This document shows, piece by piece, positions 17,554 through 25,623 of a DNA stretch of 64,000 nucleotides. Made by a program: the position numbers and the translations under genes. Positions within the stretch are counted from its first letter, which is position 1. Every line of letters begins with the position of its first letter. This DNA is from an uncultured Bacteroidales bacterium. GTDB taxonomy: Bacteria; Bacteroidota; Bacteroidia; Bacteroidales; UBA932. The stretch spans positions 109,933-173,932 of the forward strand of contig ONII01000011.1 of the NCBI GenBank assembly GCA_900317845.1. The letters are read 5' to 3'. Below the pieces are notes generated by a model. That model searched no databases. It saw only the letters and a program-made list of their open reading frames with translations, and was not told where the DNA came from.

Positions 17554-17999
17554 AGTACTTCTTTTAGGGCCGCCTCCACGGCATCGTACTCGTAGCCGCG
17601 GGAGAGGCCGAATTTTATCAACTTAAGGCGCCGCTGCGGATCCCCCTCCAGGGTGCGGGCCTTGGCGGCCAGGACGCGGGATAACTTGTCTGCTGCAGCG
17701 GCCGGCTCCACCTCTGCCAGACCCGCTGCGATATCGGCCTCCGAAACGCCTTTTGTGCGCAGCTGGAAGCGGATTTTCACGGGGCCCCAGCCCTGCAGCG
17801 CGGCTTTTTCCCGCGCAAAGGCGGAGGCATAGCGGGCATCGTCCACATAGCGGTCTTCTACCAGCGACGCAAGCACTTGAGAGGCAGCCTCCGCATCCCC
17901 TTCCAGTGCCTTGAGGGCTTTTCGGTACACATCGGCCCTGCAGTACTCCGCCTTGGAGCACTGCTTCTGCAGACGGGAGAGGACGGCGGCGGTTTCCAT
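17550..17999 (-). CDS. recX: RecX-family regulator of RecA
   Basis: A 149-residue all-helical protein with RecX repeats: CSKAEYCRADVYRKAL, LVEDRYVDDARYASAFAREK, GWGPVKIRFQLRTKGVSEADI and LKLIKFGLSRGYEYDAVEAAL. RecX binds RecA filaments and limits their growth. Its length is near the usual 150-220. It is not next to recA here (recA lies at 24.5-25.5 kb). Instead it sits 4 nt after the patatin-like gene and overlaps the GH43 start by 4 nt. Confidence 0.9.
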   Translation of the reverse strand: METAAVLSRLQKQCSKAEYCRADVYRKALKALEGDAEAASQVLASLVEDRYVDDARYASAFAREKAALQGWGPVKIRFQLRTKGVSEADIAAGLAEVEPAAAADKLSRVLAAKARTLEGDPQRRLKLIKFGLSRGYEYDAVEAALKEVL

Positions 18000-18003
18000 C
18001 GGC

Positions 18004-20418
18004 CTAGAAATTATAGCCCAGAGAGAGGTAGAAGCCCACTTTGTTGGTCACGTTGGACCAGTGGAGGGTGCCCTTGATCGGGCCCACAATGGAGTTGTAG
18101 GCGTAGCCCAGGCCCACGCCGCCCAGCCAGTTCCCTTCCGCAATGGTTTGGTTGAAGGCGTCAAAAGCATACCCGCCGTTCCCCATCAGGGACACGTAGT
18201 GGTTCTTCAGGATGCGGAAACGGGCGTCCAGGCGCAGGAGGGCCAGTTGGTCGCGCACCACCGCCAGTTGATTGACGCCCACAAAAGGAATGGAGTGATC
18301 CAGGTATCGGCCCTGGAAATCATCGCCGATCATGTTGGCATACAGCACCGGAGGCTGCGGGCCAAAAATAAAGCGGATATTGTACTGCGGAATGAGGGTA
18401 AAGCGGCCAAAGGTAATGGGGAATTTACCGTCCAGCGCGGCAATAACGTTAACCGGGAAGGAATTCCCCCACTTCCGGACATCGGAAACGGCCTCTGCAC
18501 GCAGCCCTACGGACACACCCTTGGTGGGGAAATAACCGTTATCCAGGGTTTCCATGCGGCCGTCCATAATCAGCCCCATATAGTCCAGCACGGAACCGCC
18601 GGTGAGTTCGTATACCGCCGATGGGTTGTTGTTGGACAGGACGTTGAAGATTTTGGTGAAATTGTTCTTCAGGCCCAGTTTTACATCGAAGGACGACCAG
18701 TGCATGTTGGAGAAATATACCTCCTGGTTGGCATTGAGCATCTGGATGTTATAGGTGGACGCCCCGGCAAGGAAACTGGTCCGGCTCAGGTAGCGGACAT
18801 CGGCCCGTACGTTGAAGGTAGAGAAGTTGGGGGCGTTGTAGGAGTAGCGCACATCCACATACGGGTTGATGCTGATGCGGGCGGTCAAATCCACCGAGGA
18901 GCCGCTCATGGAATGGGTGAACAGGCCCACGTTCAGGAGCAGGGACACAATATCCTGCGTATCCATACGGGCACCCAGGCCAATCTGGTGCATGGGACCG
19001 CGTTTGCATAGCACGCGCAGGCGGTAAGGCTCCGCTTTTCCGCGAAGTTCATAGGTCACGTAGTCGTAGGAGCCCTTTCCAAAGATTGCGGCGATATCGG
19101 TTTCTATCTGGTCCTTGCTCGCTTCCATGCCCGGTTTTACGCTCATCTTGGAACGGATATACTCCGCTTCCCGCTCGTCCACACCCACAATGTCGATATC
19201 CTCGATCCGGACGGGCCGTGCACCCAAATCCACGGCCGGCTTGGCATTCAGTTTCCGTCGGGCCTTGCCCAGGCGGTGCCGGACGGCATCCAGCTGCGGT
19301 TTGAGCGCCTCCGCGGCCTTATATCCGCGATTGAACAGGGTGTCTATGGCGGCCCGGTTGAAGCTCAGGAAGTTATAGCCCGTCATGTCCGGATGGATGC
19401 GAATGTCTACGTTTTTGATATTCTGGTTAAAGGCGTCATCGTCAAAGAGGTTCATGGTGGACGACAGGATATCCGCCAGGTTCTGGATTTCCGCCGCGCT
19501 GGCGTTGTCGCCGGAAAGGTCGATACCGATAATGATGTCTGCGCCCATCTGCCGGGCAATATTCACCGGGAAGTTGTTGCGCATGCCGCCGTCTACCAGC
19601 ACCATTCCTTCCGTACGCACAGGCGCGAATAGGCCCGGGATGGACATGGTGGAACGGATGGCCAGGTTGATGGAACCCGCGTGCCATACCTTCGCCTTTC
19701 CGGAAGCCATGTCCGTGGCTACACAGGCAAAGGGGATGGGCAGTTTGAAAAAGTCCGTTGAATCACTGTAACCAACTGTATGAGAAGTGATTAACTGGTT
19801 TACATTTTGGCCAAACACAAAGCCGGAAGGGAGGCTGCCCAGCAGGTTGTTCCGGGCCAGCGAACTCATCTCCCCTTCATTCTCCGCACCCAGACGCAGC
19901 TGCCGGTTGCTGCCGGCGGCAAAGGGCATATCGCCCTGAATGAAATTTTTGTAGTCATCGGCCCTGTAATAGAACGGGAACGACAGCATGAATTTTTCTT
20001 TGTAGCGGATGCGGGAATACGGGACATACTTCCGGTCCACTTTGTCACTGAGCGCAACGCTCCAGTCCATGTGCTTGAACAGCGAATCCAGGTAGTCGGC
20101 ATCGTAACCCAGGGCATACATGGCACCCACCATGCCGCCGATGCTGGTTCCCACCACCATGTCCACGGGGAAGTCGTACTGTTCCAGGTACTTGAGCGCG
20201 CCCACTGCAGCGGCGCCCTTGGCACCGCCGCCGGAGAGAACGAGTGCCACCGTGGGCCGGGTTTTGCGGATTTGCGCCATTTTGTAGCGAATTTCGCGCA
20301 CGGCCGCGGCATCTTTTTCGTCCAGTCCGAAAGTGGACGATTCCGGGTCTTTGTTATTCTGTGCCATCACCCCCCAGGCACACAGCAGGGCGGCAAAAAA
20401 GAGCAGGATCTTTCTCAT
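18004..20418 (-). CDS. Patatin-like phospholipase fused to POTRA and outer-membrane beta-barrel (type Vd-like)
   Basis: An 804-residue protein with a signal peptide (cleavage near VMAQ, residue 20). Residues about 55-290 form a patatin lipase with the oxyanion GGGAKG (63-68), nucleophile Ser92 in GTSIGG and the catalytic Asp in VDGGMRNNFPVN. Residues about 350-430 contain a POTRA-like segment (DIDIVGVDEREAEYIRSKM). The C-terminal region (about 450-804) is a surface-antigen barrel ending in F. The layout matches PlpD/FplA-type autotransporters. It may act on phospholipids at or outside the outer membrane. It overlaps the rlmN stop by 4 nt. Confidence 0.9.
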   Translation of the reverse strand: MRKILLFFAALLCAWGVMAQNNKDPESSTFGLDEKDAAAVREIRYKMAQIRKTRPTVALVLSGGGAKGAAAVGALKYLEQYDFPVDMVVGTSIGGMVGAMYALGYDADYLDSLFKHMDWSVALSDKVDRKYVPYSRIRYKEKFMLSFPFYYRADDYKNFIQGDMPFAAGSNRQLRLGAENEGEMSSLARNNLLGSLPSGFVFGQNVNQLITSHTVGYSDSTDFFKLPIPFACVATDMASGKAKVWHAGSINLAIRSTMSIPGLFAPVRTEGMVLVDGGMRNNFPVNIARQMGADIIIGIDLSGDNASAAEIQNLADILSSTMNLFDDDAFNQNIKNVDIRIHPDMTGYNFLSFNRAAIDTLFNRGYKAAEALKPQLDAVRHRLGKARRKLNAKPAVDLGARPVRIEDIDIVGVDEREAEYIRSKMSVKPGMEASKDQIETDIAAIFGKGSYDYVTYELRGKAEPYRLRVLCKRGPMHQIGLGARMDTQDIVSLLLNVGLFTHSMSGSSVDLTARISINPYVDVRYSYNAPNFSTFNVRADVRYLSRTSFLAGASTYNIQMLNANQEVYFSNMHWSSFDVKLGLKNNFTKIFNVLSNNNPSAVYELTGGSVLDYMGLIMDGRMETLDNGYFPTKGVSVGLRAEAVSDVRKWGNSFPVNVIAALDGKFPITFGRFTLIPQYNIRFIFGPQPPVLYANMIGDDFQGRYLDHSIPFVGVNQLAVVRDQLALLRLDARFRILKNHYVSLMGNGGYAFDAFNQTIAEGNWLGGVGLGYAYNSIVGPIKGTLHWSNVTNKVGFYLSLGYNF

Positions 20419-21464
20419 GGTTGCAAGTTATGTTTACCGGCAAGAAGGCCGCAAGCAGCAAAAATATCTTCTCCGCGGGAAGCACGGATGGTGGCGGTGA
20501 GACCGCCTTTCTCCAGACGCTCCCGGAAGGCCTCCATGGCCTGTGCCGATGCAGTTGCGTACGGGAAATCCGGGATGGCGTGGAAGCGAATCAGGTTCAC
20601 GCGGCATTCCAGGCCCCGCAGGAGCTTCAGCAGGCCCTCCGCATGGCGCGGGGTGTCGTTCCAGCCGCTGAAAATGGTATATTCAAAACTCACGCGCCGC
20701 TGGCCGGTGAAATCGTACTGTTTAATCAGGCGCACCACCTCCGTAATGGACCAGGCCTTTTGCACGGGCATGAGTTCCTCCCGTTCCTCCGGGAAAGGAT
20801 TGTGCAGGCTCACCGCCAGGTGGCACTTGCTCTCCTCCAGATATTGTTTCAGTTTAGGTAATACGCCTATTGTACTCAGTGTTATGCGTTTAGGGCTCCA
20901 GGCCAATCCCCAGGGAGCCGTGAGAACATCCATGACACGTTTCACCTGGTCCCAGTTGTCCAGCGGCTCTCCCATGCCCATGAACACCGTATTGGTAAGG
21001 TCGGCCGCTTCCTCTATGGCAAAGAACTGGCTCAGGATATCGGCGGCGTCCAGATTGCCGTGGAAACCCTGCCGGCCGGTCATGCAGAACTTGCAGGCCA
21101 TTTTGCACCCGGCCTGGGAGCTCACACACAGCGTTTTTCGCTCCTGGTCCGGAATCATCACGGCCTCAATGTAGAAGGCTTCCTCCGTCATGCCCGGCTT
21201 GACCGGGCATCTCACGGGGAAGAGATACTTCCGGGTCCCATCCCGGGACGTTTGCACCTCCACCGGCTGCGTCTGGCCCACCTCATACCGTTCGGCCAGT
21301 GCTTCCCTGCCCTGCTTGGACAGGTTGGTCATCTGCTCTATGCTGTGCACCCGCTTCTGATACAGCCACTGCGCCATCTGCTTCCCGGCAAACCCCGGCA
21401 AGCCCACTTCCAGTGCGATGGCCTTCAGTTCCTCAGGCGTCTTTCCAAGTAAACGTTCCTTCAT
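20415..21464 (-). CDS. rlmN: 23S rRNA (adenine2503-C2)-methyltransferase / tRNA methyltransferase RlmN
   Basis: A 349-residue radical-SAM enzyme that methylates A2503 of 23S rRNA and A37 of some tRNAs. The cluster motif CKMACKFC and the following MTGRQGFHGNL are plain, as are VFMGMGEPLDN and the C-terminal CGLLAG. The start at 21464 is preferred because a TATATTTG box ends 6 nt upstream; longer in-frame starts lack support. About 10 residues around PVKPGMTEEA (84-93) interrupt the segment that normally runs from LFPV to IP, and they are encoded by a GTCAT...ATCTC palindromic repeat. Confidence 0.95.
   Translation of the reverse strand: MKERLLGKTPEELKAIALEVGLPGFAGKQMAQWLYQKRVHSIEQMTNLSKQGREALAERYEVGQTQPVEVQTSRDGTRKYLFPVRCPVKPGMTEEAFYIEAVMIPDQERKTLCVSSQAGCKMACKFCMTGRQGFHGNLDAADILSQFFAIEEAADLTNTVFMGMGEPLDNWDQVKRVMDVLTAPWGLAWSPKRITLSTIGVLPKLKQYLEESKCHLAVSLHNPFPEEREELMPVQKAWSITEVVRLIKQYDFTGQRRVSFEYTIFSGWNDTPRHAEGLLKLLRGLECRVNLIRFHAIPDFPYATASAQAMEAFRERLEKGGLTATIRASRGEDIFAACGLLAGKHNLQP
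21187..21213. repeat. GTCAT...ATCTC palindromic repeat inside rlmN
   Basis: GTCAT, stem GCCCGG, loop CTTGA, stem CCGGGC, ATCTC. It is in frame within rlmN and adds a short peptide. It is the same repeat family as copies in comEA-like, ABC-F, mnmA, FHA and THUMP-like genes and before nth. Confidence 0.8.
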
Positions 21465-21470
21465 ATCTTG

Positions 21471-21478
21471 CAAATATA
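21471..21478 (-). promoter_or_regulatory. -7 box (TATATTTG) of rlmN
   Basis: The minus-strand TATATTTG ends 6 nt before the rlmN ATG, predicting an essentially leaderless transcript. No clear -33 TTTG is visible. Confidence 0.55.
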
Positions 21479-21489
21479 GCAAAAAAATA

Positions 21490-22446
21490 TTACTGTGCGG
21501 GGACAATCCGGCAACGGGCGAGCGCAGTAGCGTGGTCCGGGGAGAGCACACCGGCTTTCCGAAGGGCTTCTACCGTGCACTCAGAGGGGGCATGATGGGT
21601 GCGGAAAAGGACAATCCCGTGCGCCTCGCTGCGGGAGATGTACGGGTGCTTGGCTAAATCGGCCTCAGGAAGGGTCCAAAGGGCGAATCCCTCCGGCTCC
21701 GAACAGGTGATGAGGTCCTGCAGGCCGGTAAATTTTTCCTCGTCGAAGTGGTAAATTTCCATTAGCTGCTCCAAGCTGGAATAGCCGCCCAGCTGCGTGC
21801 GGTACTGCACGATTTTCCCGGCAAAATACGGTCCAATCCCCGGGAGGTCCAGCAGCGCCACGCTGTCTGCTTTGTTGATGTCCAGGCGGGGGATGTCGAT
21901 ATACGGCTCCAGGCGGGCGTACACGCTGTCTGCCACCACATAGCTTTTGGCAAAGTCTGTGGGGCGGCGGAATCGGCCGCCCTTAAGTCTGTAATTCTCA
22001 ATGGATTGCGCCTGTTTTTCAGAGAAGCCCAGCCGCTGGAGGTCCTCCACGGAAACGGTGTTGGGGTTGAAGCGGAAGCTCTCCACCTGCCGGGGCAGTT
22101 TGGCGCGGACCTCCTCCACCGCGGCGGAGTGCGGCGCGTTGTGCCGCTCGGTCCGGGGAGATTTCTCGACTTCGCTCGAAATGACAGAGGGGCTCCGCCC
22201 TGAAATGACAGAGGGGTTTTGCCTACTTTTGTCATTCCGACCGACCGGAGGGAGCGGAGGAATCTCCTCCTTTTCCGCGTACACATACACCGTATCCGGC
22301 GCATCCCGGTTAGCAGCGATACGCGTAACCGCGGCCTTGTGCACGAACAAGGCTACCTCATAACCGATAATCAGGAAAACCAGGGCGATGGCGCCCGTTA
22401 CGAAGCTTCCGTTAAGGCTGCTGCGTTTCTTCTTCCCCTCTTCCAT
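21490..22446 (-). CDS. ComEA-like helix-hairpin-helix membrane-anchored protein
   Basis: A 318-residue protein starting MEEGKKKRSSLNG, with one N-terminal membrane helix (about 12-32). Residues about 57-97 are a Ser/Pro/charged stretch encoded by GTCAT...ATCTC palindromic repeats. Three helix-hairpin-helix modules follow, the clearest being LDLPGIGPYFAGKIVQYR. ComEA-type proteins bind DNA non-specifically at the cell surface or periplasm, usually for uptake or repair. The start is chosen at the ATG before the membrane helix; it lies 35 nt inside the 3' end of rsmI. A role in competence is family-based inference. Confidence 0.8.
   Translation of the reverse strand: MEEGKKKRSSLNGSFVTGAIALVFLIIGYEVALFVHKAAVTRIAANRDAPDTVYVYAEKEEIPPLPPVGRNDKSRQNPSVISGRSPSVISSEVEKSPRTERHNAPHSAAVEEVRAKLPRQVESFRFNPNTVSVEDLQRLGFSEKQAQSIENYRLKGGRFRRPTDFAKSYVVADSVYARLEPYIDIPRLDINKADSVALLDLPGIGPYFAGKIVQYRTQLGGYSSLEQLMEIYHFDEEKFTGLQDLITCSEPEGFALWTLPEADLAKHPYISRSEAHGIVLFRTHHAPSECTVEALRKAGVLSPDHATALARCRIVPAQ
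22157..22266. repeat. Cluster of GTCAT...ATCTC palindromic repeats inside the comEA-like gene
   Basis: One full copy (22157-22188, ending ATGACAGA), a partial copy (about 22190-22216, again with ATGACAGAGGGG) and an opposite copy (22231-22266, GTCATTCCGA to ATCTC). Together they encode an in-frame linker of roughly 40 residues rich in Ser, Pro and charged residues. Confidence 0.8.
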
Positions 22447-23146
22447 AGCGCTTCTGTTTACTGGGTTTGACCGGCTGGGCGCCGGCCACGACAATGACAA
22501 TTTCTCCTTTGGGCTCGTGTTCGCGGAACCAGGCAACTACTTCTGCGAGCGTACCCCGCTTATGCTCCTCATGCAGCTTGGAAATTTCCCGTGCCACCGA
22601 GCAGCGGCGTTCCGGCCCGAAATACTGCATAAACTGTTCCAGCGTTTTTACCAGCCGGTACGGAGACTCATAAAAAAGCATGGTCCGCGATTCCTCCGCC
22701 AGGGACTGCAGCAAGGTTTGCCGGCCTTTCTTCTGCGGGAGGAACCCCTCAAAGGCAAAACGGTCACACGGGAGGCCGCTGGAGACGATGGCCGGGATGC
22801 AGGCCGTTGCGCCAGGAAGCGTCTGAACCTCAATGCCTTCCTCTGCGCAGGTGCGGGCCAGCAGGAACCCCGGATCCGAGATGCCGGGCGTTCCGGCGTC
22901 TGACACCAGCGCTACATTGAGCCCGCCCAGGATGCGCTCCTTCACCAGTTCCACCGTTTGGTGCTCATTGTACTTGTGGTGGCTCTGGAGGGGCCGATGG
23001 ATGTCATAGTGCTTAAGCAGCACAGACGTGGTGCGGGTGTCTTCCGCCAGGATGAGATCTGCTTCCTTGAGCACACGGATGGCGCGCAAGGTCATATCCT
23101 CCAGGTTGCCTACCGGCGTGGGAACAATGTAAAGAATTCCGGCCAT
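22412..23146 (-). CDS. rsmI: 16S rRNA (cytidine1402-2'-O)-methyltransferase RsmI
   Basis: A 244-residue tetrapyrrole-methylase-fold enzyme that 2'-O-methylates C1402 of 16S rRNA. Signatures are LYIVPTPVGNLEDMTLRA, LILAEDTRTTSVLLKHY, ALVSDAGTPGISDPG and PGATACIPAIVSSGLP. The start at 23146 is taken because it directly precedes the family N-terminus; earlier in-frame starts would lie beyond the promoter and within tdk. The C-terminus (KQKRYGRGEEETQQP) overlaps the next gene. Its promoter lies within the tdk leader and interlocks with the tdk promoter. Confidence 0.95.
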   Translation of the reverse strand: MAGILYIVPTPVGNLEDMTLRAIRVLKEADLILAEDTRTTSVLLKHYDIHRPLQSHHKYNEHQTVELVKERILGGLNVALVSDAGTPGISDPGFLLARTCAEEGIEVQTLPGATACIPAIVSSGLPCDRFAFEGFLPQKKGRQTLLQSLAEESRTMLFYESPYRLVKTLEQFMQYFGPERRCSVAREISKLHEEHKRGTLAEVVAWFREHEPKGEIVIVVAGAQPVKPSKQKRYGRGEEETQQP

Positions 23147-23150
23147 AAAA

Positions 23151-23181
23151 TTTGACTTTATTCCATAAAGTGCTATCTTTG
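23151..23181 (+). promoter_or_regulatory. Promoter of tdk
   Basis: TTTG (23151-23154), 19 bp, TATCTTTG (23174-23181). The predicted start is near 23188, leaving about 26 nt before the tdk ATG at 23214. Confidence 0.75.
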
Positions 23182-23200
23182 CATAAGTGATAACACAAAA

Positions 23201-23233
23201 CAAAGGTACACAAATGTTTTTGGAAAACACAAA
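23201..23233 (-). promoter_or_regulatory. Promoter of rsmI
   Basis: Minus strand: TTTG (23233-23230), 21 bp, TACCTTTG (23208-23201). It lies in the tdk leader and first codons, so its start point would almost coincide with that of tdk on the other strand. Confidence 0.55.
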
Positions 23234-23789
23234 AAAATCGGGCTGCATTGAGGTAATTTGCGGTTCCATGTTCTCCGGGAAAACGGAGGAACTCATCAGG
23301 CGGCTCAAACGCGCACAGTTTGCGCAGCAAAAGATAGCTACCTTCAAGCCCACTATAGACAAACGCTATTCAGACCTGGACGTGGTGTCGCATGACTCCC
23401 ATTCCATTTCCTGTACGCCCATCAAATCACCCTCCCGCATGCTGCAGATAGACCCTGACGTACAGGTGGTGGGCATCGATGAAGCCCAGTTTTTTGACGA
23501 TAGTATTATTGAGGTTTGCCAGGAACTGGCCAACCGCGGCGTGCGCGTAATCATCGCCGGCCTGGATACAGACTATCTGGGCAAGCCTTTCGGGCCCATG
23601 CCCGGCCTCATGGCCATCGCGGAAGACGTGCAAAAAGTACACGCCATTTGCGTGAGCTGCGGCGCTCTGGCCAATCACAGCCATCGGCTTTCGGCCAGTA
23701 AAAAACTGGTGGTGCTGGGAGAAAAAGACACCTACGAGCCCCTCTGCCGCGAGTGTTATCAACAAGCCCTTAAAGAAGACAACGAATAA
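23214..23789 (+). CDS. tdk: Thymidine kinase (type II)
   Basis: A 191-residue thymidine salvage kinase that phosphorylates thymidine to dTMP. Visible are the P-loop [11 protein letters not shown], the Walker-B-like [12 protein letters not shown], and the zinc site built from CVSCGA (HAICVSCG) and PLCRECY. The start at 23214 is preferred to a GTG at 23187 because the predicted transcription start is at about 23188. It is followed after 12 nt by a lipoprotein gene on the same strand, probably co-transcribed. Confidence 0.95.
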   Translation: MFLENTKKSGCIEVICGSMFSGKTEELIRRLKRAQFAQQKIATFKPTIDKRYSDLDVVSHDSHSISCTPIKSPSRMLQIDPDVQVVGIDEAQFFDDSIIEVCQELANRGVRVIIAGLDTDYLGKPFGPMPGLMAIAEDVQKVHAICVSCGALANHSHRLSASKKLVVLGEKDTYEPLCRECYQQALKEDNE

Positions 23790-23801
23790 AGCCTTATTTC
23801 T

Positions 23802-24440
23802 ATGAAGAAGATTACCCTATTCGCAGCCATTTCTGCAGCGGCCGTTTTCGGTTTTGCCGCCTGCCAAAAGGCAGAGGCGCCTGCAGAGATTGCTCCGCAG
23901 AAAGAGGAAATCCAGGCGCAAGAGCCTTCCGTAAAAGCTGTCGCCAAAATGCTCAATCAAGTGGCAGAAGCACCGGAAGTTCAGGATGCCGTTAAAAAGC
24001 TTGTGCTGGACATCAACAAAGGCAGCGACTGGCACCACCTCACCCTTGCTGTCTCCGGCACCAATGCCGATGGGAAACCGGTAGAATACGTTTCCGGTGA
24101 AGTGGGCCTCATCAAAGGAGAAAGCCGCCTCCTGGAAATTGACCTGAAACTGCTGGTTGGCGGCGTGATACCCCTCACCGGCACGTTGGAACCTGTTGGT
24201 GTCAGCTTCTATCTGTCCAAGGCCCTCCTGGCCAAAACGGATGAGGACTGCGACAAGTACCTGGAGAAGGCCAACAAAGGCATCAATGTCTCCATCATGG
24301 GCATAATGACCCTGGCCCTGATGCGCACCCAAGACGCAGAAGGTGCCCGCAAGATAGACCTCTTCCTGGTATCGGCCAATCCGGAAGACGAGCCTGTGGC
24401 CCTATCCTCCCTCCTGGAGCTTCTGATGCCCAAGGAGTAG
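23802..24440 (+). CDS. Uncharacterised lipoprotein
   Basis: A 212-residue protein with a signal peptide and lipobox (GFAAC, Cys21), then a charged linker (KAEAPAEIAPQKEEIQAQE) and a globular domain with alternating strands and helices (LTLAVSGTNADGKPVEYVSGE onward). I do not recognise the family. It follows tdk by 12 nt and ends just before a strong bidirectional terminator. The acidic/Glu-rich linker and the Cys anchor suggest periplasmic exposure at a membrane. Function unknown. Confidence 0.75.
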   Translation: MKKITLFAAISAAAVFGFAACQKAEAPAEIAPQKEEIQAQEPSVKAVAKMLNQVAEAPEVQDAVKKLVLDINKGSDWHHLTLAVSGTNADGKPVEYVSGEVGLIKGESRLLEIDLKLLVGGVIPLTGTLEPVGVSFYLSKALLAKTDEDCDKYLEKANKGINVSIMGIMTLALMRTQDAEGARKIDLFLVSANPEDEPVALSSLLELLMPKE

Positions 24441-24458
24441 CACACGCTGCAAACACAC

Positions 24459-24493
24459 AAAAAAGGGAGTCTCACACAAAGACTCCCTTTTTT
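24459..24493. terminator. Bidirectional rho-independent terminator between lipoprotein gene and recA
   Basis: Stem GGGAGTC / GACTCCC (24465-24471 and 24481-24487) with six A before and six T after, so it serves both converging transcripts. Confidence 0.9.
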
Positions 24494-24511
24494 GGTTAAA
24501 GTCGATAGGAC

Positions 24512-25537
24512 TTAGTCCTCCACGTGGGCCATGGCCTCGCGGATGCGGGCTTCGATTTCCTCTGCCAGCTCCGGATTGTCCATCATGAGCTTTTTCACGG
24601 CCTCACGACCCTGGGCCAGTTTGCTGTCATTGTAGCTGAACCAGGAACCGGACTTTTGGATAATGCCCAGCTCCACACCCAGATCCACAATTTCTCCGCT
24701 GCGGGAAATGCCTTCCCCGAACACAATGTCAAACTCGGCCTTCTTGAAAGGCGGGGCCATCTTGTTCTTGACCACCTTCACTTTTACGTGATTGCCCAAG
24801 GCATCGTCCCCGTCCTTGATTTGCGTGGTGCGACGGATGTCCAGCCGCACGGAAGCGTAGAACTTGAGGGCGTTGCCGCCGGTGGTGGTTTCCGGATTGC
24901 CGAACATGATGCCAATCTTCTCACGCAGCTGGTTGATGAAGATGCAGCAGGTGTTGGTTTTGGAGATGTTGGCCGTGAGTTTGCGCAGGGCCTGGCTCAT
25001 CAGGCGGGCCTGCAGACCCACTTTGTTGTCTCCCATCTCCCCTTCTATCTCTGCGCGCGGGGTGAGGGCGGCCACGGAGTCAATCACCACTATATCCACG
25101 GCACCGCTGCGGATGAGGTTATCGGCAATTTCCAGGGCCTGCTCCCCGTTGTCCGGCTGGGAAATGAGGAGGGTATCCAGGTCTACGCCCAGCGACTTGG
25201 CATAGGTGCGGTCGAACGCGTGCTCTGCGTCGATGATGGCCGCAATGCCGCCGGCCTTCTGGGCCTGCGCAATGGCATGGATGGCCAGGGTGGTTTTACC
25301 GGAGCTTTCCGGTCCGTAAATCTCGATGATGCGGCCTTTGGGGTATCCGCCGATGCCCAGTGCATGATCCAGCGCAATGGAGCCGCTGGGAATCACCTGG
25401 GAAGCGTCCCATTCGGGCTGGTCTCCCAGTTTCATGATGGTGCCTTTACCGTAATCTTTCTCAATCTTGTCGATTGTTGCCTGGAGCGCTTTTAGTTTTG
25501 CAGCGTTTACCGAGGCGCCTTCTGCTTCTTTTGCCAT
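24512..25537 (-). CDS. recA: Recombinase RecA
   Basis: A 341-residue RecA with the P-loop GPESSGKTT, Walker B in [21 protein letters not shown], loop L1/L2 residues ([20 protein letters not shown]) and the acidic C-terminus. It forms filaments on single-stranded DNA for strand exchange and the SOS co-protease. It has its own promoter and is followed by a bidirectional terminator, so it appears monocistronic. Its modulator recX is 7 kb away in another operon. Confidence 0.98.
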   Translation of the reverse strand: MAKEAEGASVNAAKLKALQATIDKIEKDYGKGTIMKLGDQPEWDASQVIPSGSIALDHALGIGGYPKGRIIEIYGPESSGKTTLAIHAIAQAQKAGGIAAIIDAEHAFDRTYAKSLGVDLDTLLISQPDNGEQALEIADNLIRSGAVDIVVIDSVAALTPRAEIEGEMGDNKVGLQARLMSQALRKLTANISKTNTCCIFINQLREKIGIMFGNPETTTGGNALKFYASVRLDIRRTTQIKDGDDALGNHVKVKVVKNKMAPPFKKAEFDIVFGEGISRSGEIVDLGVELGIIQKSGSWFSYNDSKLAQGREAVKKLMMDNPELAEEIEARIREAMAHVED

Positions 25538-25581
25538 ACTTTAATAAATTAAAATGATGCGGGCATCCTGAACCGCATCTA

Positions 25582-25615
25582 CAAAGATAAGAAAACTACG
25601 CGAATTCCCCGCAAA
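25582..25615 (-). promoter_or_regulatory. Promoter of recA
   Basis: Minus strand: TTTG (25615-25612), 22 bp, TATCTTTG (25589-25582); predicted leader about 35-40 nt. No palindromic SOS box is evident by eye. Confidence 0.65.
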
Positions 25616-25623
25616 AAAATACA

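Noticed and set aside
17550-25537. Standard recA-recX operon
   Set aside because: recX is 7 kb from recA, in a different operon, with many genes between.
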